Positions 56,701 through 64,000 of a stretch of DNA of 64,000 nt are shown here, in pieces. The stretch is from assembly GCA_964017045.1 (NCBI GenBank), contig OZ024794.1, positions 30,785,815-30,849,814 on the forward strand, in the 5' to 3' direction. Position 1 is the first letter of the stretch; each line of letters opens with the position of its first letter. Both the position numbers and the translations under genes were made by a program. The notes below the pieces were generated by a model. That model was given only the letters and a program-made list of their open reading frames with translations. It was not told the origin of the DNA and searched no databases. Origin of the DNA: Omphiscola glabra. Its lineage: Eukaryota; Mollusca; Gastropoda; Lymnaeidae.

Positions 56701-59700
56701 TGGGGGAGCAAAATATTTATTGTCACATTTTTAATAAATTAAAAAAATATATATTTGATCACATTTCATTATTTGTTTTTATTGGTGCTGTTTTACGAGT
56801 TATTTTTCATTAAATTTATCTGGGGATGAAAACTTACTCTGAAGGAAAGTTCTAGATTTTCTCCACCCCACACATCCATCCCTGGATCATAGGCTCCTAT
56901 TTCAAAGAAATATTTGCGATCCACAGCAAATAATCCGCCAGCCATTGTAGGGGACCTGTTGAAATTGAGTTCTTATTATCTTTAAATAGCAATATATATT
57001 TGTAAAGGAATGGAGCCAGTGTTAGTTCATTGTTACTTCATAAATGTCCTATTTCTAATCCAAATGTCCAGAGCTTAAAAGAAGTTATTTTTTTACATGT
57101 AGAAATAAATGAAATTAAATTCTCCAATACAAAAAAACATGTAAATCAATAAATTAAATGTCTGCTATTAATTTTGAAAAGATTATATAGCCTAGTCCGC
57201 TTTAACAATTTATTAAAGCAGCTGTTATCACTGTAACTGGAGAATCAATAAGTGAGCTGAGATATTTATTTTCTGCACCTGTCTTTGTCTAAAACAAACA
57301 CTAGCTTAATTTTACTGAGCAAAGATTGAAAAGAAGAAAATGTATTGTACACCCCTTTTTCTTATATGGATTATTAGTTTTGTTAAGTGTGAAGGCAACA
57401 GATGTGTATTCAAAGGTAGCCCTACTATCCATTTGTTTTGTAAGGACTACAGATGTTATACTTAAACCGATGTTATACAGACAGCATTGATAGGGGTTTT
57501 TATGTTGTGGGAATTTTTAGTAAAAAATTGGTTCATTCAGTTTTATAATAAATTTAGATTTGACTTCAGGGATTTCAAGCAGGTATAGAAGCTAAAACAA
57601 AAATTAGGGTGAGGTTATTTAAATGAGTTAATAGTGTGGTAAAAAGGAAAGCAAATTTAAAAAATAAAATTTAAAAAAAACTATGCCAGAACTTTATCCA
57701 GGTTAAAATTTCAACTGAAGACAGGAATTATTGTTTATTTAACAGCTTTTGAGATTGTAGCATTAAATGAGTTTTGCTTCCTATTGGACAGACTAAACAG
57801 GAGCAACCTATACACAATTATTAGAAATCAGACATGTTTAGTTAGGGGAACTCCATAATGAAATATTTTTTATTACTTAGATCATCTAAAGGTAAAATAA
57901 ACCAAAAGTATTAAAATTCCAAAACATATTTTGTAGATAGCCAATAATTATGCAAGGTGTCATTTGCTATTCATAAATGATTAGCTATTTTATGATGGGA
58001 AGTCAATTATACTACTTGATAAATAAGGCCGATATATATATTCTAACATATGTATCCAGAAGCCAAAAAAAATAATTCAAACAAATGAAGCTGAAATGGT
58101 TCTACATGGTGAGGTGATGGGAAACAGGATTCACAATGGCACCTCCTTGATATATAACTTAGTGGCTGCTAGCCTTACCGTACAGGTTGGATATAATCAG
58201 AGCTTTGAACAGTTCGTTGCTCGCCTTCATCCCAAGTGAAGTGAAGGCTCCACGTGAAGCCTCCTGTCTGGTAGCCACCATTATCAGAATATTCTAATGT
58301 CTTGTCATCAATAGAATCAATAATGGGACACAAAACTGCCGTTCTGTCTTCAGCTATTCGACTTAACAGTGGCTCAAGCCTAGCAATGAAAGCAACAAAG
58401 GCCGTTTAAATGATTTAATTGGTATTTTCAACGCAATGCCACAAGTCAATTAGCTTGCTACTCGATAGTCATCCAGCTGTTGCCTTGAAATATTTGCCCT
58501 AAAACTGTATTTGCTGCTTTCATCTGAGCCAACTCCACTTAAACTCCCTATTTTCGAAACATAAAATAAGAGCTACCAAAATCAACAAGATGACATATTT
58601 CTCTTCATATTCTCTCTTGTTACCTAATGGGGTCAATCTCAGATTTCCGCCTCTCTACTTCACGTTGTGGCAGCGGTCGCCAGGAAAAGTGAAGACTCCA
58701 CCAGAAGCCACCTACACTGAAGCTACCAGTGCCACCATATTGCAGAGTATCTTTATCTATCAGGTCTATCTCTGGACAAAGGACAGCAGTGCGATCCTCA
58801 TGTATTCTGTTAAGCAGGGGCTCAATCCTGTAGGAAAATGCTTCAGTGAAAAACAGTCAAATGATAGAAACTCATTTCTCCCTGATGCTGTCCATAAACT
58901 TGAGTTGTGATGAAATTATTTTTGGCTTAACATTGGAATGCTAACAAGGCAACAAGGTTGGCAACAAAATTAAGTTAATTTTTTTTTTTTCAAACATTGA
59001 AAATATTTTCTAACCAGTTAGGGTAAAACTTTAACTTGTGGCATTGCCCTGCAAAAAAATTAACAAATTTCAATTCAACTTATTCTACTCCCATGGTGTT
59101 CATCAGATTACACACTTTTTAAAAACTATAATGCAACTTGTCAGTTGAAAAATCATCAAATTTGGCAGAAATTTTTAGTCAAACATATTTTATATTTAAA
59201 AATAAATTAATAACTTTTAAAAATAGCAAGAAAAAAAGAAAAGATTATTCATATGAAAAGAAGGAAACATTATACTGAAAATACACAATACATACTCTAA
59301 ACATAAACTGTCAGATTGTAAAATTGAATTTTCTTTCCATTTGAACTATTCTAATTTTTTAGCCATTACTACAAAAAAATTGCATTATGTAAACTCACCC
59401 CACCCTTTTTGCTCCCTCCCCAAATAACAAGGCAAGTTATGTAATTAAGGATTATGAGAGCTAAAATCTCTTAGCATCCACTTTTTACATTAAACTGATT
59501 TAAAAAAAAAAAAAAAAAAAGGCATCAGCTGCCCATAAAATTGAGCCTTTAAGATTGATTGGGATATTATAAAAGAATCAAACAACGAATCAAGTTAAAA
59601 TAGATACAGTACTATTAGATGACTAATTAAACTTGATTAACTGTTACTAAAATTGAAATACACAATTTGTAAAACAGTGAATTTCTTAATTGAAATGATC

Positions 59701-61888
59701 GCAACATAAATATAATTACTCACAGAACACCCTATGGAGAAATGCTCAATTAGAGATTTTCATCATAAGTGTTTTTCTTAGGTTGCAAAATCCAAGGAAA
59801 ATGCCTAGCGCTGTGTCAGAAATGTTTCCCCTATTGTTAAATATATATTTGCTTTAAGCCCCATGCATTAACACTTAATTTCTCACATCGGTAATCGGCA
59901 TTAACCAATTTTAACCTTCATATCCACAAGATGCTGATTGGTGTCTGCATAACATAGCAACAAGAAAAATTAATGAATATTCTCCCCTTTGTTGAGTACA
60001 CATTCAAAATGTTTACTTCCATTCCTAAATGGTTAAAGCAAAACTTTTAAATGAAAATAGCTTGTATAAAGCATGATTTTGTCACATTTTTAGTTTTTTT
60101 TCACAGATCAATGGCATTTTTTTGTCAAATGCGTAACTCATAGATAAGAAATTTGATCGTAATTTAGATATAATTAGAGATAATTAATGTGATAATTATG
60201 CTGGCTGTGTGGATATTAAGTGCTACAGCATACCGAACAGTTTACTAAAAGCATAATTAAAACCTGGCTAATCTAAACATAACATTTGTATTTCAATACA
60301 TACCATCCAGGGCCTGCCTCACAATGTGAATCTAAGAAAATAAGTACATCTCCAGTGGCAGCTTTAGCACCAGCTATTTTTGCTCTAATAAGTCCTGATC
60401 TTTCTGATGTACGGACAATACGAACAACACCATCTGGCCATGTATCAGTTACATACTGCTCTAATTTCCCTTTGAGAAAATCTGACCAAGAGCATGTTTT
60501 GTAATTAGAAATTTTTAAGAGTTTGTTACCCTGACATTTATATATAAAATCTCACAATATATAGCTTGTATGTTTTTATATTGAATCTAAAATGCTTTGA
60601 AATGTAGATTAGTATACAAATAACACACACGGACTATAAGATAAACTTTTTTCTTCGAAAAATTGCCTACAAAATTCAGGTGCGTCTATTACTCGAAATT
60701 GATATAAAAATGGTAAAAATTTTATTTTTTAAAAAAATTGCTTAAAATTCAAGGTGCTTCTTATACTCTGTAGCATCTTATAGTCCGTAAAATACTTAAA
60801 AAATTAAAAGTGACAGGTACAATACATTTTTGAACTCTTGATAGTTATTATTTAAGGTTTCATTATTATACAACAAGAAAATATACATTTTTTTAAAAAT
60901 TAACACTCACCTTTATCTGAAAAATCATCCAATAAAATGACCTCATGCAAATATTCAGGTGGTGAGCGATTAACAACACTGTGTGCTGTTCTCAGAAGTG
61001 GTGACCAAGCCTCATTGTGAAAAATTATTACTACACTGGCTGTAGGCAATCTCTTTGGATAATTTACAGACTTACATCTGAAACAACAAATTATTTCAAC
61101 TTTCTTTAGGCTCCCAAACATATAATGATGAATTATAAATTAGTGGAAAATAAACTTTAGATATTAATTTTTGCCTTAACAAATGCATGATATTACAATT
61201 ATGCCATAAAATATATTTCTTTCATAGGGAAGCATTAACCTTGTACTTCATTACCTTCTACAAGAATCTTCAGCTGTCAAATACCTTTTGAAATTAATTT
61301 TAGCTTTAGCTAATGCATGATATTATAAATATGCCATAAAAACATCATATATTTCTTAAGAGAAGTATTAGCCTTGTACTTCAATACCATCTACAAATAA
61401 GCTTCATCTGTCAAATTTCTTTTACTGTGTTATTTTGTTACAGTTTAAGCAGAAAAAAATGAATATATATATATATAACTCAATAAAGATATCTACATAA
61501 AAAGAGGTAAGTTAAGTTATAGTGTTTACAGCAATGGACAGAATATTTTTTACCTTGAATCCCTTACATCTTTTATAGACCTTTCTAAAGATATTTTATC
61601 ACTAGCGATTCTGTTGAATGCCTCTTTTTCTATAAGACTATCGGCCAATTTTTTCTCGTCACCTTCTAGATGTACTGCTTCTCCACGCTCTCCAGGGCCA
61701 ACACGAAATAGTTCTGTTTGTTTGTATCGTTGATATCTAATATATCTAACAGAATACTGTGCGATATCCGATGTTGATAAGTTTAAGATGTCAAAATAAT
61801 GTCCTGCACCAATCAGCAGTAGAATCAAAAACACCAGGAATAAAATTGTAGAGCGTCTACGACGAAAAGATCTGGTTAACCAACCCAT
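53563..61888 (-). CDS. GALNT: polypeptide N-acetylgalactosaminyltransferase (11 coding-exon slots, one duplicated)
   Basis: The product transfers GalNAc from UDP-GalNAc to Ser/Thr of proteins, the first step of mucin-type O-glycosylation, in the Golgi. Exons join at 61888-61554, 61077-60911, 60481-60304, either 58827-58624 or 58379-58179, 56955-56838, 56559-56472, 56242-56145, 55654-55520, 55116-55009, 54791-54660, 53703-53563. All have GT donors, AG acceptors and matching phases, giving 567 or 566 residues, the family's usual size. Architecture: short basic cytosolic tail, signal anchor about 13-30, stem, GT-A catalytic domain with HNEAW (132-136), metal-binding DSH (218-220) and WGGEN (324-328), then a C-terminal ricin-type lectin domain with CLD at 450 and 534 and QKW at 515-517 and 557-559. 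The start [12 protein letters not shown] gives a standard type II anchor; the longer upstream frame is probably leader. Nothing looks broken. Which paralogue it is remains open. Confidence 0.95.
54660..54791 (-). CDS. GALNT: GALNT exon 10: lectin beta repeat
   Basis: [20 protein letters not shown], then [15 protein letters not shown]. Second repeat with CLE and QKW. The donor is GTTTGT. Confidence 0.92.
55009..55116 (-). CDS. GALNT: GALNT exon 9: lectin alpha repeat
   Basis: [16 protein letters not shown], then [13 protein letters not shown], first ricin-type repeat with CLD. Confidence 0.92.
55520..55654 (-). CDS. GALNT: GALNT exon 8: end of catalytic domain
   Basis: [20 protein letters not shown], then [11 protein letters not shown], the linker before the lectin domain. 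Confidence 0.93.
56145..56242 (-). CDS. GALNT: GALNT exon 7
   Basis: [20 protein letters not shown] then [12 protein letters not shown]: the conserved [11 protein letters not shown] segment. The donor is GTTTGT. Confidence 0.9.
56472..56559 (-). CDS. GALNT: GALNT exon 6
   Basis: [20 protein letters not shown] then RASHPYTFP: the conserved CSRVGH strand with the catalytic-loop His. Confidence 0.93.
56838..56955 (-). CDS. GALNT: GALNT exon 5: WGGEN exon
   Basis: [20 protein letters not shown], then [17 protein letters not shown]. It contains the catalytic-lobe WGGEN motif. Phase-compatible with either exon 4. Confidence 0.93.
56956..58178 (-). other. GALNT intron 4
   Basis: AT-rich intron of about 1.2 kb, nothing recognised. 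Confidence 0.7.
58179..58379 (-). CDS. GALNT: GALNT exon 4b, second alternative version
   Basis: 201 bp, 66 whole codons: [20 protein letters not shown], then [16 protein letters not shown], then [18 protein letters not shown] little over half the residues match exon 4a by eye. The differences concentrate in the first loop (after D-x-IDD/K) and in the acidic segment replacing [10 protein letters not shown]. Acceptor TTGCTAG, donor GTAAGG. Confidence 0.92.
58380..58623 (-). other. intron between alternative exons 4a and 4b
   Basis: A 244-bp intron bounded by GTAACA and TTGCTAG. It is short compared with the flanking introns (about 1.48 kb before 4a and 1.22 kb after 4b). Confidence 0.8.
58624..58827 (-). 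CDS. GALNT: GALNT exon 4a, first alternative version
   Basis: 204 bp, 67 whole codons: [20 protein letters not shown], then [11 protein letters not shown], then [17 protein letters not shown]. It has the PxPQRExxRR segment usual in the family. Acceptor CCTACAG, donor GTAACA. It begins and ends at the same phases as exon 4b. Confidence 0.92.
58828..60303 (-). other. GALNT intron 3
   Basis: AT-rich intron of about 1.5 kb with a poly(A) run near 59502-59520. No embedded gene seen. Confidence 0.7.
60304..60481 (-). CDS. GALNT: GALNT exon 3: DXH motif exon
   Basis: Residues 168-226: [20 protein letters not shown], then [11 protein letters not shown]. Asp218 and His220 are the metal-binding pair. 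The donor GTATGT splits a Trp codon (TG/G), which both versions of the next exon complete with G. Confidence 0.93.
60625..60792. mobile_element. miniature inverted-repeat element in GALNT intron 2
   Basis: Left end ACGGACTATAAGATAAAC and right end (inverse) ACGGACTATAAGATGCTAC, with a GTGCGTCTATTACTCG and a GGTGCTTCTTATACTC segment mirrored inside. About 165 bp, no coding capacity. The target duplication is unclear. Confidence 0.7.
60911..61077 (-). CDS. GALNT: GALNT exon 2: start of catalytic domain
   Basis: Residues 112-167: Cys113, [20 protein letters not shown] and [10 protein letters not shown]. It carries the UDP-GalNAc-binding strand and the HNEAWS signature. Confidence 0.93.
61159..61415. 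repeat. ~128-bp tandem duplication in GALNT intron 1
   Basis: Two diverged copies sharing AATGCATGATATTA, ATATGCCATAAAA, AGAAGTATTAGCCTTGTACT or AAGCATTAACCTTGTACTTC, and CAGCTGTCAAAT or CATCTGTCAAAT. Confidence 0.75.
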
Positions 61889-61942
61889 TACTTTAAAATA
61901 ATATTTAACTTCTTTGTGCAAATAACATATCCAGAACAAAAC
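61554..61942 (-). CDS. GALNT: GALNT exon 1 (coding): signal anchor and stem
   Basis: Encodes residues 1-111, from the ATG at 61888. RSFRRRR precedes the hydrophobic anchor [17 protein letters not shown]. The stem leads into [13 protein letters not shown] and the conserved [19 protein letters not shown]. The donor is AAG/GTAAAA. A TTTTCAG acceptor ends at 61943, so 61942-61889 is 5' leader and another, non-coding exon must lie upstream. Confidence 0.9.
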
Positions 61943-62320
61943 CTGAAAATAAATGGATTAAGGAAAAAAGGCATCAATGTTTAAAACATTACATGAAATG
62001 CAGTTGTGAAAATTAAAGAAATTGTACAGATATAAAGTATATAATTTCAGTTTTACCAATAATGATGACTCCTTACTAATACCACCTTTAATGATGGATC
62101 ACTTCATTATCAAAGTACTATAAATTATAAAAATATTATTAGGCTAGTTAAGATGCAATACAGGTAGCACAAAATAATAGCAGTTTTAATAGCTTGAACT
62201 TTTAATGTTTCCACCTTGTCTACGTGTCTTGTTTTCAGCTTTAGACATAAAACTTGACAAATTTTCTTATAAGGGGCTATCCATAATTTACATAATGCTA
62301 TCAAAATTTGTAGAAAAAAA
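61943..62320. other. GALNT 5' intron, nothing else recognised
   Basis: AT-rich sequence upstream of the first coding exon, probably intron after an unlocated leader exon. Confidence 0.4.
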
Positions 62321-62321
62321 T

Positions 62322-62343
62322 GTGGGGGGGGGGGGGGGGGGGT
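62322..62343. repeat. poly(G) run
   Basis: About 20 G residues with one T near the end. Confidence 0.85.
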
Positions 62344-62604
62344 GGATATATGAGTGTATGAATGATTTAGGGGAGTGGGGGTAGTTTGAAAAATCTGCCC
62401 CTAAAAATGGTGTGACATCTTTATCTTTTATATAAAGTAATAAAGTACACATTTCAGTGACAAACTAAACAATACAAATATTTATAGGCTGCTAATAGCT
62501 TTAAGCTGATCATGTTGCTAGTAGCACAAGTGAAAATAAAATTTTTAATATTTTAAGGGGGTTTTAGATTTTTAAAATTTGTGTTTTTAACATAATTTTA
62601 ACGG

Positions 62605-63908
62605 AGTGGTTATTCGCACGGTTTTGGCCGTGAGGATAACGCCGAGCATTATCCGCACAGCTCCTCAGCGCATGCGCATTATAGAGGCTGGTCACATGAC
62701 ATTGAAAAAAGAAGCGCGCCCCTCGTTAACATTGACAACTGATTTCAAGCACGACTGCACGATCGACAATAAGCTGTGTTTTATTTTCAACTCTTACATG
62801 CAATTAATGAAAAATAAAACACACTATTGACATTTCATGCATTATTTCTAGATCTATATTTGAAGAAAAAAAAAAGTGTTGAGTACAGAATTTTTAGGAA
62901 ATTTCTTGAAATGTGTCGATCGGCCGATCGTAGTTTTGGAAACATTACTTAGACATGGTGCGGTTTTCTCGGAATGCTAAACACTGCCTTATTATATTAG
63001 GTCTAGTAGTAGACTGTATAGCCTCTAGGCCATAGGTCCTAAATAAAACAAGGTGACTAACACAGAGGTCTTGGAACGTTCCAAAATGTGTAGCATATTC
63101 TCCACTCTTAGCAAGAAGCGCCTTCGCTGGTTAGGCCATGTAAGGAGAATGAAGGAAGGCCGTATTCCAAAGATGCTGTTGTATGGAGAGTTGGCAGAAG
63201 GGACAAGACTTATTGGACGGCCTCGACTGAGGTATATGGACATTTGCAAAAAGAGCATGAAGGAAGCGAACATTGAAGTCAAAAAATGAGAGATCATTGC
63301 CGAACAACGTTCCAGCTGGCGAACGGCAGTGTACAAAGGAGTGAAAAAGGCAGAAGATGTGCGGAACGAAGCCCTTGCAACAAAAAGAACAGCACGGAAG
63401 GCCAAAAGTAACCAGGAATCATCATTCTCCTGCGTGAAATGCAGTCGTGATTGTCACTCCATGATTGGCCTAGTGAGCCACTCGTCGAAGTGTAGGACTA
63501 CAATATAGCTACTACATCATCTCGTGAAGACGGAAGGATGCCATACAATGCTACTACTCTACAAGATTATAGGCCTATACCTACATTTTACATCTAGGCC
63601 TAGACCTGAGACAGGCTGGCTTTCACACATTTACTTCATTTGTGATTCATTCCACACTGTAACTTGCGTTCAATAAGCCTACGAAAAATGTCGCCTTAAA
63701 CTAAGTTACGTTTAATTATCAGTTTTTAATTCCTGAAATAAAGGCTAAAATGTAAAAAAATGCATAATTTTAGTTAATATAAGTATACATCATGCATTTC
63801 TGGTTGTGGGGAATAACAGCCAAAATTGTGCGGATAATGCTCGGCATTATTCTCACGTCCAAAACCGTGCAGATAACGCTCGGCATTATTCTCACGGCCG
63901 TGCGGATA
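62605..63908. mobile_element. 1.3-kb inverted-repeat-flanked block
   Basis: The left arm (about 62611-62656: TTCGCACGGTTTTGGCCGTG, GATAACGCCGAGCATTATCC) matches the reverse complement of the right arm (about 63827-63872) over some 46 bp. The right arm carries an extra partial copy to about 63908. The arms are themselves rich in inverted pieces (GGATAATGCTCGGCATTATT). The block contains the LINE tail at 63046-63548. It may be a DNA transposon that later received a LINE, or a foldback element. Confidence 0.6.
63046..63548 (+). mobile_element. RTE-like LINE 3' end, second copy
   Basis: Nearly identical to 2634-3137. It encodes LSKKRLRWLGHVRRM, then GRPRLRYMDICKKSMKEAN, a stop at TGA 63287, then RSSWRTAVYKGVKKAEDVRN and the zinc-knuckle tail SFSCVKCSRDCHSMIG, LVSHSSKCRTTI, stop. 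The 5' breakpoint is abrupt at AACAAGGTGACTAAC. Confidence 0.85.
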
Positions 63909-64000
63909 ACGCTTGCCTAATTTTAATGTTTAGGCTTAGGCTAAATGTGGTAGATCATAGCCAGGCACAGGCATAGGATTAATATTTTGTTAGCTATTTG
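63909..64000. other. AT-rich DNA to window end
   Basis: Nothing recognised. Confidence 0.35.

Noticed and set aside
61889..61939. Longer GALNT start at 61939 adding 17 residues
   Set aside because: The upstream residues would put extra hydrophobic and charged sequence before the anchor, and an acceptor at 61943/61942 suggests this is leader. The MGW start gives a standard type II topology.
62917..62930. Perfect palindrome CGATCGGCCGATCG
   Set aside because: A single 14-bp palindrome without partner sites or a nearby gene start; noted but not enough for a binding-site call.

Overview
This is eukaryotic, AT-rich, repeat-laden DNA. It is very probably from a mollusc, and most likely a gastropod. 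Reasons: one multi-exon gene with GT-AG introns; fragments of RTE-like and CR1/L2-like LINEs; short dispersed tails with (TGAT)n or (TCA)n ends; many minisatellites; and five copies of a hAT miniature element whose ends match the SPIN family, which has been reported in the pond snail Lymnaea as well as in vertebrates. The host assignment is inference; no rRNA, tRNA or mitochondrial marker was seen.

Layout. 1-8.8 kb: AT-rich intergenic DNA with a LINE fragment, hAT miniature elements and a poly(T) tract. 8.87-9.25 kb (minus strand): a single-exon frame for a 127-residue secreted precursor. It has a signal peptide, basic cleavage sites and a four-cysteine C-terminal peptide, with a TATA box upstream; this is the best candidate for an undescribed gene here. 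10-30 kb: a minisatellite province with units of about 12, 15, 18, 21, 22, 28, 33 and 46 bp, mixed with hAT miniature elements and LINE pieces. One RTE-like LINE fragment has an in-frame 21-bp array inside its reading frame. 31-32.4 kb: a decayed CR1/L2-like reverse transcriptase. 33-45 kb: more hAT miniature elements with visible 8-bp target duplications, an internally deleted RTE LINE, and a 16-bp array held between inverted arms. 46-48 kb: a 2.1-kb array of a 44-bp unit. 49-53.5 kb: quieter AT-rich DNA.

53.56-61.9 kb (minus strand): a complete coding region for a polypeptide N-acetylgalactosaminyltransferase, a Golgi enzyme that starts mucin-type O-glycosylation. All junctions were read with consistent phases. 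The gene carries two homologous, phase-matched versions of one catalytic-domain exon, about 244 bp apart, so it should make two enzyme forms (567 or 566 residues). Upstream of the coding start, at 62.6-63.9 kb, lies a 1.3-kb inverted-repeat-flanked block with another LINE tail. The first non-coding exon and promoter were not located.

The two supported genes, the glycosyltransferase and the peptide precursor, have no visible operon-like link. Everything else supported here is mobile or repetitive DNA and its remains.
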